Assembly (NCBI GenBank): GCA_937930845.1
Contig: CALHBJ010000006.1
Location: forward strand, 48,297 to 112,296
From: an uncultured Rhizobiaceae group bacterium
GTDB taxonomy: Bacteria > Pseudomonadota > Alphaproteobacteria > Rhizobiales > Rhizobiaceae
DNA: 64,000 nucleotides
Direction: 5' to 3'
Shown: positions 35,207-44,451 of the stretch, in pieces
Numbering within the stretch: position 1 is the stretch's first letter
How the letters are laid out: every line of letters starts with the position of its first letter
Made by a program: the position numbers and the translations under genes
The notes under the pieces: model-generated
What the model saw: the letters and a program-made list of their open reading frames with translations, nothing else
What the model was told of the DNA's origin: nothing
Databases searched by the model: none

Positions 35207-37273
35207 ATGGCGCGAATATCTTCTTCTCAATATCTTTGGCTTGGTCTGCTTGTTCTGGCCCTGATTTTACATTTTTCGCCGGGTCCACTTGGCGCATTCG
35301 TCACTTATCCGACTGAGTGGGTGGTGTCGGTCACAGACCAGATGAATGTGGCGATGCGCTGGTTTGTTGATGCATTTGGACCGGTTTTCAAGGCCATTGG
35401 CTGGCTGCTGGAATGGCCGGTATTTGCTGCACAAAAGATACTTGCCTTCCTGCCCTGGAGTGTGACCTGTTTCATCTTTATGGCCTTGTCATATCTGGCA
35501 TCGGGCTGGCGGCTTGCCCTGTTTGCCCTTGCGGCCATGCTCTACATGGCGGGCATTGGCTATTGGGCAGAAAGCATGAATTCGCTGGCCATTGTTCTGA
35601 TTTCTGTGCCCATGGCGATTGCGGTTGGATTTGGCCTGGGCGTATTCGGATTCTATTCCAAAAGGGCGCGGCGCATTATCATGCCGCTGCTGGACTTGCT
35701 GCAAACAATTCCTGCCTTTGCTTATCTGTTGCCGATCCTGATTCTGTTTGGTTTTGGTACAACGGTTGGTTTGGTTGCCAGTGTGTTGTTTGCGTTCCCG
35801 CCAACGGTGCGCAACACAATTCTGGGGCTTCGCGCGGTCAGCGCTGAAATCATCGAAGCCGGTGAAATCTCCGGCGCCAATGCCCGCCAATTGTTCTGGA
35901 AAGTCCGTTTTCCCGCCGCCAAAAGCCAGATTTTGCTGGGCGTGAACCAAACCACAATGGCTGCCCTGTCCATGGTTATCATCGCATCCATCATTGGCGG
36001 CACAAATGATATCGGCTGGGAAGTGCTTTCCACCATGCGCAAGGCCCAGTTTGGCGAAAGCCTTTTGGCCGGGTTCGTGATCGCGCTCATGGCCATGTTG
36101 CTTGACCGGATTACACATGCCTTTGCCACCCGCGATCGGGCGATTTCGAGCGATGAAAAAGCGCTGAAAAGCTGGCACTTGGTTTTGGCAATTGCCGGTG
36201 CTGTGTGGCTGTTGTCACTGGTGGTGCCAGCTTTAGCCGAATGGCCGGAAAACCTTGTTTTTGATCCCGCACCGGCCATGAATACGGGGCTTGAGAATTT
36301 CATTCTCAACTGGCGTCTGGTGTTGGAGGCGATCAAGAATTCCGCATTTTTCTTTGTCATGCTGCCGGTTAAGATCGGCCTTATCCAGGCCGTTAGCCCG
36401 TTTACCTGGGGCTTCGCGCTGACCCCGGTCTTAAGTTTTGCCTACGCGGCAGCGCTTGTGGTGATTGCTGGTTTCGCACTGGTGCGGGCCAGGGCGGCCA
36501 TGGGTGTGACCGTGCTGTTGATCGGTGCCACACTGTATATTGGACTGACAACAATGCCCTGGGCGGTGGTATTGGCCGCATTCGTATTGTTGTCCTATCA
36601 AACAGCCGGGGCACGGCTGGCAATTGGCACGGCGCTTGGCCTTGGCTTTTTGGTGATCATCGGGCTTTGGCCCCAATCGGCATTGTCGATTTATCTGTGT
36701 GGAGTGGGCGTTTTCATCTGTTTCGTGCTGGGCAGTGGCATTGGCATCTGGGCGGCACACAGCCAAACAGTTTCAACGATTGTGCGCCCGGTCATCGATA
36801 CGCTGCAAACAATGCCCCTGTTCGTAATTCTCATTCCCTTTGTGATGATCTTCAAGATTGGCGAGTTCACGGCGCTCCTGGCTATTATTGCCTATGCCAT
36901 TGTTCCGGCGATCCGTTACACAGAGCATGGTTTGCGCAATCTGCCACCGGACATTATCGAAAGCGCCACAACACTTGGTGCAACGCCAGCGCAGCTATTG
37001 TTCAAAGTGAAGCTGCCGCTTGCCCTGCCAGCAATTATGCTTGGCCTCAACCAAACGATTATTTACGGCATCAGCATGCTGGTGATCACAGCGCTGGTGG
37101 GCACCAATGGTCTTGGCCAGCGCATCTATATTGGCCTGGGGGACGGTGATTTCGGTGTTGGCATGACAGCCGGTATTGGCATGGCTATTATTGCAATGAT
37201 TGCCGATCGCATCACCCAGTCGGTCAGCCTGCGCAAGCAACAGGCCTTGGGGCTGAAAACCGAAATGCTGTGA
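35207..37273 (+). CDS. Tandem-fused betaine-type ABC permease
   Basis: A single 688-residue polypeptide carrying two complete permease domains. Each half has a long helical lead-in, a dipeptide-like pattern LDLLQTIPAFAYLLPI or IDTLQTMPLFVILIPF, and an EAA-type loop (IIEAGEISGANARQLFWKVRFP; IIESATTLGATPAQLLFKVKLP). Ordinary OpuAB/ProW proteins have one such domain and homodimerise, so here the pseudo-dimer is built in. ATG 35207 lies four bases after the ATPase stop; the track start 13 codons earlier is inside that gene. Confidence 0.88.
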   Translation: MARISSSQYLWLGLLVLALILHFSPGPLGAFVTYPTEWVVSVTDQMNVAMRWFVDAFGPVFKAIGWLLEWPVFAAQKILAFLPWSVTCFIFMALSYLASGWRLALFALAAMLYMAGIGYWAESMNSLAIVLISVPMAIAVGFGLGVFGFYSKRARRIIMPLLDLLQTIPAFAYLLPILILFGFGTTVGLVASVLFAFPPTVRNTILGLRAVSAEIIEAGEISGANARQLFWKVRFPAAKSQILLGVNQTTMAALSMVIIASIIGGTNDIGWEVLSTMRKAQFGESLLAGFVIALMAMLLDRITHAFATRDRAISSDEKALKSWHLVLAIAGAVWLLSLVVPALAEWPENLVFDPAPAMNTGLENFILNWRLVLEAIKNSAFFFVMLPVKIGLIQAVSPFTWGFALTPVLSFAYAAALVVIAGFALVRARAAMGVTVLLIGATLYIGLTTMPWAVVLAAFVLLSYQTAGARLAIGTALGLGFLVIIGLWPQSALSIYLCGVGVFICFVLGSGIGIWAAHSQTVSTIVRPVIDTLQTMPLFVILIPFVMIFKIGEFTALLAIIAYAIVPAIRYTEHGLRNLPPDIIESATTLGATPAQLLFKVKLPLALPAIMLGLNQTIIYGISMLVITALVGTNGLGQRIYIGLGDGDFGVGMTAGIGMAIIAMIADRITQSVSLRKQQALGLKTEML

Positions 37274-37298
37274 CGATCATGTGATTGGAAGCGAGCCA

Positions 37299-38225
37299 AT
37301 GTCTGCTGGCCGAAATTCGAACGCGAGTCCCCAGGCCAGGTTGCTGGCTGAACAATTGCGGACATCGCGGGACTCCGATTGTGATGATTTAACACCATTA
37401 AAGGCGCGGTATAGTCACAAGGATGGGTTTGTGCCGCGATCCACGCGCGCGGTGGCGCGATTTGAGCCGAAGATTGAATGGCACAAATTTGGTGGATGCG
37501 ATTGCCTCGTTTTGACGCCCAAGGTGCAAACGCAGGATGAAGTGGTTCTTTATTTTTTTGGAGGTGGCTATGTCTCCGGTGCGCCCCAATTGGATTTGGC
37601 GCTAACGGCATCTTTGGCTGACAAAACCGGCATGCGTATCGTCATGCCAGATTATCCGCTTGCACCTGAATATGGCCCTCCTGCAGCGGCTGTAACTGCG
37701 ATGGATGTTTATGGGTATTTGACAGGTTGCGAAGATTTGCAGCCCAGCATTATAGCCGGTGAGTCCGCCGGGGGTGGCCTGGCGCTTGCGTTGACCCATC
37801 GGTTGATCCGTGAGCGCCAATATCTGCCTAAAGGGATTTGCCTGTTTTCACCCTGGACCGATCTGACATCGATACGGCATCTGGCCGTGGACGACCCCAG
37901 CATGTCTGTGCAGATGCTGAATTTTTTTACACGCACCTTTGCACCCGAATTGGCGACACGATCATTGGTGGATGTGTCGCCGGGTCTGGCCGATTTTGGC
38001 GATGGTTTTCCGCCCTGTTTCATCTCTTCCGGCACGCAGGATAGTTTCCTGCCTGACCTTGTTCACCTGGAACAGAAAATGCGCACCAGCGGCGTGGAGA
38101 TTGTGTTGCGCATCTGGCCGGGCCTTTGGCATGTGTTTGAGATGTATGATGAAATCCCGGAAGCGGAATTGTCGCTGTTGGAAGCGGCAGGCTTTATCAA
38201 TAATTGTGTTGATGATGCCGGCTGA
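37299..38225 (+). CDS. Alpha/beta-hydrolase esterase, HSL/Aes-like
   Basis: A 308-residue serine hydrolase of the hormone-sensitive-lipase group. The nucleophile motif is IIAGESAGGGLALAL; the acid and histidine are probably in SSGTQDSFLPD and WPGLWHVFEMYDE. The oxyanion motif, usually HGGG, reads FFGGGYVSGAP with Phe for His. I use ATG 37299 behind GGAAGCGAG; a GTG 18 bp upstream is the track start. It follows the betaine transporter by 25 bp and may share its transcript; an ester of the imported compound is a possible substrate (inference). Confidence 0.82.
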   Translation: MSAGRNSNASPQARLLAEQLRTSRDSDCDDLTPLKARYSHKDGFVPRSTRAVARFEPKIEWHKFGGCDCLVLTPKVQTQDEVVLYFFGGGYVSGAPQLDLALTASLADKTGMRIVMPDYPLAPEYGPPAAAVTAMDVYGYLTGCEDLQPSIIAGESAGGGLALALTHRLIRERQYLPKGICLFSPWTDLTSIRHLAVDDPSMSVQMLNFFTRTFAPELATRSLVDVSPGLADFGDGFPPCFISSGTQDSFLPDLVHLEQKMRTSGVEIVLRIWPGLWHVFEMYDEIPEAELSLLEAAGFINNCVDDAG

Positions 38226-38291
38226 ATTGCTGCACTGGCATGGGTGTCGTAAACATACAAGCAGGCAGGATTGCCGCTGGGAGAAATGGCC

Positions 38292-39089
38292 ATGAGTGAT
38301 GTTTGGGAAATTTTGGCGTTGAAATATGCCGAGCGGAATACCCGGTCCCGCAATGACAGCTTTATCATTGATGACGACCACGCCAGCGATCACGATATGG
38401 ACTATTTCATATGGCTCCTGCGGTGTGGTGATCGCACGATCCTGGTGGATACGGGTTATGAACACGAAGAGGCGGCGCGGCGCGACAGGCCCATCCAACA
38501 AACACCGTCTGCCATGTTGGAAGCGATGGGCGTTTCGCCCGCCAGTATTGATACTGTGATCGTTACCCACCTCCATTATGACCACGCGGGTGGATTGCGA
38601 AATTATCCCAATGCCACCCTGCACATGCAGCCGTCTGAAATGGCCTTTGCGACTGGCCCTTGCATGTGCCACGATTTTATCCGCTTGCCGTTTACCGGCG
38701 AGCACGTGTGCGATGCTGTCAGAGCGCTCTATGCGGGCAGGCTGGTTTATACCCAGGGGTCCGGCGAAGTGGCTTCAGGCGTTGAAGTGCATCTGATTGG
38801 TGGTCACAGCCGTGGCCTGCAATGCGTGCGTGTGAGCACGCGCCGGGGATGGGTGGTATTGGCGTCTGACGCCAGTCATTATTATGAGAATTTCCAGTCC
38901 GGCAAACCGTTTCCCATCGTGGTCGATGTTCAGGAAATGCTGGACGGTTTTAGAACGATTGTCGATTTGGCGGACAGCCCGGCGCATGTCATTCCAGGGC
39001 ACGATCCGCTTGTTCGAACGCTGTATCCGCCTTTAACGGCTGGCGATGATCGCATCGTTCTACTTCACGCTGACCCGCTGGTTGTTTGA
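38292..39089 (+). CDS. Metallo-beta-lactamase-fold hydrolase, lactonase-like
   Basis: A 266-residue metallohydrolase of the group that includes N-acyl-homoserine-lactone lactonases. The zinc motif is VTHLHYDHAGG, with further ligands in HLIGGHSRGLQ, LASDASHYYEN and HVIPGHDPLV. ATG 38292 is preferred, about eight bases after GGGAG; 38286 is possible. It is the last gene before mgtE and sits with the esterase behind the betaine transporter, so the two hydrolases may act on one imported compound. AHL degradation is an alternative that sequence cannot settle. Confidence 0.8.
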   Translation: MSDVWEILALKYAERNTRSRNDSFIIDDDHASDHDMDYFIWLLRCGDRTILVDTGYEHEEAARRDRPIQQTPSAMLEAMGVSPASIDTVIVTHLHYDHAGGLRNYPNATLHMQPSEMAFATGPCMCHDFIRLPFTGEHVCDAVRALYAGRLVYTQGSGEVASGVEVHLIGGHSRGLQCVRVSTRRGWVVLASDASHYYENFQSGKPFPIVVDVQEMLDGFRTIVDLADSPAHVIPGHDPLVRTLYPPLTAGDDRIVLLHADPLVV

Positions 39090-39187
39090 TGCACAAGATG
39101 GTTTTTCATCCATCTGCGCGTGCAGGTGAATTGCAGAATTGTGGACACGGCTATGGCTGTGTCCTCCATGTGTGGTAACGCTGGGTC

Positions 39188-40591
39188 ATGAGTGAAACCG
39201 TCCCTTCCCAGATAGAAGAACAGCCGCCGATTGGGATCTACACCGAAGATGGTGTGGTGCGCGAAGAGGTTGTCGTCGCGCTTCAGAAGGCGGTGGAAGC
39301 GGGTAACTCCGACACGGTACGTGAAACATTCGTTGATCTGCACGAATCCGAAGTTGGCGACATCATTGAAGCGCTGCATGAGAATGCGCGCGGTGCCTGT
39401 GTTGAACTGGCTGGTGATGATTTCGATTTTGCCGCGCTGACCGAGGTTGAGGAATCAATTCGCGTCAACATTGTTGGCAATCTGGCGAACGACAAAGTTG
39501 CCAGCGCGGTGCGTGCCCTGGATTCCGATGATGCGGTTTATATTCTTGAAGATCTGTCGGATGACGAACGTGAGGAAATTCTTGCGCAAATTCCGTTTCA
39601 GGAACGGATACGCCTGCGCCGCTCGCTGGAATATCCTGAAGAAACTGCCGGTCGGCGTATGCAGACCGAGTTCATCGCCGTGCCGCCGTTTTGGACTGTT
39701 GGACAGGTGATCGACTATGTGCGGGCCGGTGAAGATTTGCCGGATCAGTTTTCGCAAATTTTCACCATTGATCCCACCTTTCGACTGTCGGGGACGTTGC
39801 CCCTGGATACCCTCATACGGGCCGGGCGCGATGTGGTTATTTCCAGTATTCAGGAAGACAATGCGCACCCAATTTTGGCCACGCTGGATCAGGAAGCGGC
39901 GGCGCAGGTTCTTGAACAATATGACCTGTTGTCCGCGCCAGTGATCGACGACAATGGACGCCTTGTGGGCGTGTTGACGATTGATGATGTGGTCGATGTG
40001 ATCCAGGAAGAGGCCGATGAGGACATCAAGCGTCTGGCCGGTGTTGGCAATGCGGAATTGTCCGATAGTGTTCAAAACATTGCCCGCTCGCGGATTGTCT
40101 GGCTGGCGATCAACCTGTTCACTGCCGTTTTGGCTTCCCTGGTGATCGGCCTGTTCGACGCGACGATTCAACAAATGGTGGCACTCGCCATTCTCATGCC
40201 CATTGTGGCCTCCATGGGTGGCAATGCGGGGACACAGACCATGACGGTGGCTGTGCGTGCGCTCGCGACCAAAGATATCGACACCTATAACGCGCGGCAA
40301 ATTGTGCGTAAGGAACTGATTGTGGGCTTGCTCAATGGCCTGTTATTCGCGGTCATTATGGGCGTGGTTGCTGGGTTCTGGTTTGGTATTCCTTCGCTGA
40401 GCATTGTCATTGCGGTTGCGATGGTTGTGAACATGGTGTTCGCCGCTGCTGCGGGCATTTTGATACCCATTGCATTGGATAAGGCTGGAGCCGACCCGGC
40501 GATTGCCTCTGGTGTTTTCGTCACAACCGTGACGGACGTGGTTGGCTTTTTCGCATTTCTTGGGCTGGCGGCCTGGTGGTTTGGCGTGTGA
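39188..40591 (+). CDS. mgtE: Magnesium transporter MgtE
   Basis: Mg2+-selective channel gated by cytoplasmic domains. In order: an N-terminal helical superhelix (DLHESEVGDIIEALHENARG), two CBS domains (FIAVPPFWTVGQVIDYVRAG; LSAPVIDDNGRLVGVLTIDD), and five C-terminal transmembrane helices with the pore motif ASMGGNAGTQTMTVAVRAL. At 467 residues it is full length. It stands alone ahead of a MerR-type regulator. Confidence 0.94.
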   Translation: MSETVPSQIEEQPPIGIYTEDGVVREEVVVALQKAVEAGNSDTVRETFVDLHESEVGDIIEALHENARGACVELAGDDFDFAALTEVEESIRVNIVGNLANDKVASAVRALDSDDAVYILEDLSDDEREEILAQIPFQERIRLRRSLEYPEETAGRRMQTEFIAVPPFWTVGQVIDYVRAGEDLPDQFSQIFTIDPTFRLSGTLPLDTLIRAGRDVVISSIQEDNAHPILATLDQEAAAQVLEQYDLLSAPVIDDNGRLVGVLTIDDVVDVIQEEADEDIKRLAGVGNAELSDSVQNIARSRIVWLAINLFTAVLASLVIGLFDATIQQMVALAILMPIVASMGGNAGTQTMTVAVRALATKDIDTYNARQIVRKELIVGLLNGLLFAVIMGVVAGFWFGIPSLSIVIAVAMVVNMVFAAAAGILIPIALDKAGADPAIASGVFVTTVTDVVGFFAFLGLAAWWFGV

Positions 40592-40651
40592 CATCAAGTC
40601 TCCAATCAGGTGACCGTCGAGCCGGAAAGCCGGGGGTTACGCTGCCCAAAC

Positions 40652-40673
40652 GTTGACTTTTACGTAAATCAAC
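40652..40673 (+). promoter_or_regulatory. Palindromic operator ahead of the MerR-type gene
   Basis: GTTGACTTTTACGTAAATCAAC contains outer arms GTTGA/TCAAC and an inner TTTACGTAAA palindrome, 38 bp ahead of the ATG of a MerR-family regulator. It suits autoregulation by a MerR-type dimer, which binds between widely spaced promoter elements. I found no second copy elsewhere in the window by eye. Confidence 0.6.
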
Positions 40674-40710
40674 CATCTAACTCAGACTGGACTTCTTTGG
40701 GCAGAACCGC

Positions 40711-41097
40711 ATGCGTGAATACTATTCCATTACAGAGCTGACACGAGAGTTTGGTGTTTCAACGCGCACAATCCGGTTCTACGAAGATGAGGGTTTGATC
40801 AAGCCTGTGCGCCGCGGCCGCACGCGGCTGTTTCGGCCATCCGACCGAATATTGCTCCGACAAATTCTGCGCGGCAAACGGCTGGGGTTTTCCATTGCCG
40901 AAATTCGCGAGATCATCGAAGTATACAAAGCGCCTTCCGGTGAGGAGGGGCAGATTAAACTCATGGTTGATCTGATCAGTGAAAAACGCGCTGAACTTGA
41001 ACAGAAGCGCCGGGATATCGATGAGATCCTGCAAGAGCTGGATGCAGCGGAAGAAAACTGCATCGAACGGATGGCCGAGCTGCGCATCAGCCAATAG
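40711..41097 (+). CDS. liuR: MerR-family regulator, LiuR-like
   Basis: A 128-residue regulator with an N-terminal winged helix (YYSITELTREFGVSTRTIRFYEDEGLI) and a C-terminal dimerisation coil (EKRAELEQKRRDIDEILQELD). No cysteine cluster for metal sensing is present; the single Cys lies near the end. The opening matches LiuR, the MerR-type regulator of leucine/isoleucine degradation. Isovaleryl-CoA dehydrogenase and a carboxyltransferase beta subunit occur 6-14 kb further on. The symbol is offered on that likeness and is not certain. Confidence 0.68.
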   Translation: MREYYSITELTREFGVSTRTIRFYEDEGLIKPVRRGRTRLFRPSDRILLRQILRGKRLGFSIAEIREIIEVYKAPSGEEGQIKLMVDLISEKRAELEQKRRDIDEILQELDAAEENCIERMAELRISQ

Positions 41098-41159
41098 GGC
41101 CGATCATACACCGCTGAACAGCGCGTGTTTGCAATAGCGTTTCCAGATGTGACTGGCGC

Positions 41160-42428
41160 TTACAGATAGCTCAGCGCCACGCCTGCCAATGCACATAGGC
41201 CGAGCAGAAGCGGCATCCCCAATTTGAGTTTGAACAGGCCAAGTGCGGCCCCCAGCGCCAACAGGCATACCCGCCAGTCCAGGGTTGCCAAATCCGGCGC
41301 CCAGGTGCGTATTGGCCCGGTTGCAATTCTCTCCACGTTTTCAAAGAACACGTTTAAGGCAAACCAGATGGACAGGTTGAGGATGACCCCCACCACCGCT
41401 GCCGTGATGGCAGATAATGCGCCGGTCAATCGTGGTTGGGTTGCCAGCCAGTCAATGTAAGGCGCACCTGCAAATATCCATAGGAAGCAGGGGATAAAGG
41501 TTGCCCATAAAGTGACGAAAGCGGCCGCAGTGCCAAACCAAAAACCACCCTGCTTGTGGGCCGCCAGGAAGCCGACAAATTCTGTGACCAGAATAAGCGG
41601 GCCGGGCGTGGTTTCCGCCAGACCCAATCCATCCATCATTTCGCCTGCAGTCAGCCAGCCTGACTGTTGCACCGCGTCTTGCCCCATATAGGCCAATACC
41701 GCATAGGCCCCGCCGAAAGTTACAACAGCCAGTTTGGAAAAGAACAGGCCGATCTCATTGAGCAGTGAATTGGGCAATATGGCTCGTAACGCCAACAGGG
41801 GTGCCCACCAGATGACAAGCCACATGCCAATGGTGGTGAGGGTAGCAGTTGGTGATCTTAAGGGTTTGATTTCTTCCACGTTCGACCCAGGTTTGGCAAA
41901 ACAGAAGAAGCCAAACACAGCCGCTGAAACAACGATTAGCGGGTAGGACAGATCAAAGAAAAACAGTCCGATGAACGCCAAAGCTGCCATGGCCCAATGG
42001 GCAGCTCCGGCCAGAGCACGCTTCGCCACGCGCAGCAACGCCTGCAATACGATGACAATTACGGCGGCTTTGACACCTAAAAACAAGGCGTCCACGAGGG
42101 GCATATTTCCAAATGCAGCATAAAGCCCCGCCAGCACCAACATGACGATCGCACCTGGAATGACGAACAGGGCACCGGCAATCAGCCCGCCCAAAGTTCC
42201 GTGCATGCGCCAGCCGGCATAGGTGGCCATTTGCATTGCCTCCGGCCCAGGCAACAACATGCAAAATGACAGGGCATTGAGAAATTGTTGTTCGCTTTGC
42301 CATTTATGGCGTTCAACGATTTCGCTGTGCATGAGTGCGATTTGCGCAGCCGGTCCACCAAAGGACAGCAAGCCAATACGGGCCCAAACACGGGTCGCGC
42401 TGGCTAGGGAAACATTTGTATCAGTCAT
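41160..42428 (-). CDS. chrA: Chromate transporter ChrA, two-domain form
   Basis: Exports chromate across the inner membrane. The 422-residue protein consists of two homologous halves with about five helices each. The conserved GGPAAQIALMH near the start, FCMLLPGPEAMQMATYAGW, and the second-half LAVVTFGGAYAVLAYM and GLAETTPGPLILVTEFVGF are typical ChrA elements. Its start overlaps the stop of the ChrB-like gene by 4 bp, forming a two-gene resistance operon. Confidence 0.93.
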   Translation of the reverse strand: MTDTNVSLASATRVWARIGLLSFGGPAAQIALMHSEIVERHKWQSEQQFLNALSFCMLLPGPEAMQMATYAGWRMHGTLGGLIAGALFVIPGAIVMLVLAGLYAAFGNMPLVDALFLGVKAAVIVIVLQALLRVAKRALAGAAHWAMAALAFIGLFFFDLSYPLIVVSAAVFGFFCFAKPGSNVEEIKPLRSPTATLTTIGMWLVIWWAPLLALRAILPNSLLNEIGLFFSKLAVVTFGGAYAVLAYMGQDAVQQSGWLTAGEMMDGLGLAETTPGPLILVTEFVGFLAAHKQGGFWFGTAAAFVTLWATFIPCFLWIFAGAPYIDWLATQPRLTGALSAITAAVVGVILNLSIWFALNVFFENVERIATGPIRTWAPDLATLDWRVCLLALGAALGLFKLKLGMPLLLGLCALAGVALSYL

Positions 42429-43234
42429 CGTGAGGTTGGCCAGTCATGGGTTTCGTCAAATGCATCGCGTGCCCAACGGTAAAATGCATCGTAAAGAAGC
42501 ATCCCGGCATCAAGCTGCGCCAGATCGTCCTTGTATAGACGCGATAAGCCAAGGGAAGCAGCCATGAGACCAGCAGCCTGTGGGGAAGAATCAATCTTGT
42601 CAGTATCTGCTGCACGGATGATTTCTGCCAGCCGGCGCAACCCTGTGAACTCAAGCTGCCATTCTGCAATCATCGTATCGAAGGTGCAGGTGTCGCCGCG
42701 ATGGCTCCAAAATGCGTCTTCGATATCAAAAGGGGTGGCATTGAATTTTTCGGCCACGGCCTCGACTTCTGCAGGGGCGACAAAAAGGAACCGGGCGCTG
42801 GGGTCAATGAAGCGGCGGATCAGCCATGGGCAGGCGATGCGATCGATCTTGGGCCGGTGCCGGGTAACCCAGGTCGTTCGGTTTTGAGAGTCCGTAGGCG
42901 GTATCGCTTTTGCTGGCACGAGAGGCAGCCCGGCATCGCGCCATGCGAATATTCCCCCTTCCAGATATTGAGCGTGAATGCCTTCCAACCTTAGCAAAGC
43001 TGCAACGCCTGCGCTGAGCTTCTTGCCCTTTTGGCAAATAACGATAATGGGCCCATCCCCCAGTTGCGGTGCCAATTCATCAATCAAGTTGTAGGGATGG
43101 CGAAACGAGGTCGGTATGAATCTGGGGTCGTCGTGAAAATCTTCATCGATGCAGACATCGACCAATTTGGGACAGTCGGGCGTGCCAATGAGGCGGGCCA
43201 ATTGGGAAACTGTAATCGTGTTTAGAGATGGCAT
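42425..43234 (-). CDS. Rhodanese-ChrB fusion, chromate resistance protein
   Basis: A 269-residue fusion. Residues 1-110 form a rhodanese-like domain with the active-site cysteine in PIIVICQKGKKLSAGV. Residues ~125-269 form a ChrB C-terminal domain (WVTRHRPKIDRIACPWLIRRF; FDIEDAFWSHRGDTCTFDTMI). ChrB-type domains are associated with chromate sensing or resistance, and the rhodanese half suggests a thiol/persulfide step. It is the first gene of the chrA operon. There is no DNA-binding region like that of classic ChrB, so a regulatory role is doubtful. Confidence 0.86.
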   Translation of the reverse strand: MPSLNTITVSQLARLIGTPDCPKLVDVCIDEDFHDDPRFIPTSFRHPYNLIDELAPQLGDGPIIVICQKGKKLSAGVAALLRLEGIHAQYLEGGIFAWRDAGLPLVPAKAIPPTDSQNRTTWVTRHRPKIDRIACPWLIRRFIDPSARFLFVAPAEVEAVAEKFNATPFDIEDAFWSHRGDTCTFDTMIAEWQLEFTGLRRLAEIIRAADTDKIDSSPQAAGLMAASLGLSRLYKDDLAQLDAGMLLYDAFYRWARDAFDETHDWPTSR

Positions 43235-43358
43235 AGTGCATCCTTTCTCTGACCTGAGTGGATGCGATACTTGGGCCTTGGCCTCACGGGGCGTTCGCGG
43301 ACCCCTTGGCTTTATTGGTATCTTCGGCTGCAGCGCAGGTCAAGCGGACGGCGTCGCC

Positions 43359-43799
43359 TTAGATGCGCTTGGCGGTGGCGACGGCGTTTGAAAACGTGCT
43401 TGTGCGGGTCAGCTCTTCGGCGATGATGGGTGGGGTGCCGCGGGCAATCATACGCTGGAATATGCGTGTGGCGGTTTTCCCCGTAACCTTTGCATCATAG
43501 GGGAGGGAGGCGCTGCTGGCCCGATTGAACAAAGCTGCTTCACGGAAGGTGCCGCTGTTGGGTGCTGCATTTTCAAAGCCGGGGCAATTGTTCACAATCG
43601 ACAATACTTGTTTGTTCTCACGTTCTGCGGTGATGCGAAACGCCTCGTTCAACAATTGGCATTCTGCCTGAATGGCCAGAGTCTTGTTGGACGGTGCCGC
43701 ATTCGCCTTTGGCGCTGCCTGTTGCACAGAGGGCGAGCAAGCGCTCAACAATACCATTGCCCCAATGAGTGCGGGGGGGATCATGATTGATTTGGACAT
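43359..43799 (-). CDS. Hypothetical lipoprotein
   Basis: A 146-residue protein with a lipoprotein signal (IGAMVLLSAC, cleavage before Cys21) and then an Ala/Pro/Asn-rich spacer. The mature part has two further cysteines (AECQLLN, NNCPGFE) that could form a disulfide. I do not recognise the family. It lies downstream of, and on the same strand as, the ICMT-like gene, 69 bp apart. Lipid anchoring to an envelope membrane is inferred from the lipobox. Confidence 0.6.
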   Translation of the reverse strand: MSKSIMIPPALIGAMVLLSACSPSVQQAAPKANAAPSNKTLAIQAECQLLNEAFRITAERENKQVLSIVNNCPGFENAAPNSGTFREAALFNRASSASLPYDAKVTGKTATRIFQRMIARGTPPIIAEELTRTSTFSNAVATAKRI

Positions 43800-43868
43800 G
43801 TTTTCCTCAATGGTGAGCGCTGTTTAATTTTGGCGCAAAAAGACGGGTCATCTTGCTGGCTATGTGCC

Positions 43869-44345
43869 TTAGACCCAACGGCGCACAGATTTGCAATAGT
43901 CTCTCCAGCGGTCGCCGAACAGGGCTTCCATGTGTTTCTCTTCACGCTTTATGGCCAGCTCGCCCAGCAAAAAGAACAACACCGCGCCACCGATCAAGTA
44001 CCAGCGACTGCCCAGCAGAAAGCCGAACCCAACTGTCAGCATGACATTGGCCACATAGATGGGGTTGCGAGAATGGGCAAATGGCCCGTTCATCAGCAAA
44101 TCGGTGGCGGCCTTGTGGGGCAACATGTTGGCGTTGTGTTTGCGGAAAACTGTATAGGCCCACACATCCAGGGCAATGGCGCAAACCAGCAGAAACAGAC
44201 CCGTGCCCCGCATGAAAGTGCTCACCTGATCGGCTTCCCAGCCCAGTGGCAAATACCGGTCGAGCAGCCAACACAGCGCCAGCATTCCCAAGGTCAAGAT
44301 TGGCGGCAGTGGATAGCGGTTTGGTCGCTCCTTGAAGTCGTTCAT
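43869..44345 (-). CDS. Isoprenylcysteine carboxyl methyltransferase-family membrane protein
   Basis: A 158-residue integral membrane methyltransferase-like protein. The C-terminal ICMT/PEMT signature is clear: GPFAHSRNPIYVANVMLTVGFG followed by REEKHMEALFGDRWRDYCKSVRRW. About four helices precede and surround it. The bacterial substrates of this family are mostly unknown. It is divergent from the ArsR-SRPBCC gene with a ~105-bp shared promoter region, suggesting control by that regulator. Confidence 0.82.
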   Translation of the reverse strand: MNDFKERPNRYPLPPILTLGMLALCWLLDRYLPLGWEADQVSTFMRGTGLFLLVCAIALDVWAYTVFRKHNANMLPHKAATDLLMNGPFAHSRNPIYVANVMLTVGFGFLLGSRWYLIGGAVLFFLLGELAIKREEKHMEALFGDRWRDYCKSVRRWV

Positions 44346-44451
44346 GGGGTTCCCGGCTCCTCATCATCTTCGTTCCTTCGTAGGGCAAACTTCTTCGGCC
44401 CGCCAGAATTTTTATGTGACTATATTGACACGTGACTAAATAGTAACATAT

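Noticed and set aside
39455-40300. 281-residue minus-strand ORF
   Set aside because: Antisense shadow of mgtE with no recognisable domain.
43830-44435. 201-residue plus-strand ORF
   Set aside because: Antisense to the ICMT-like methyltransferase, which has a clear family signature.
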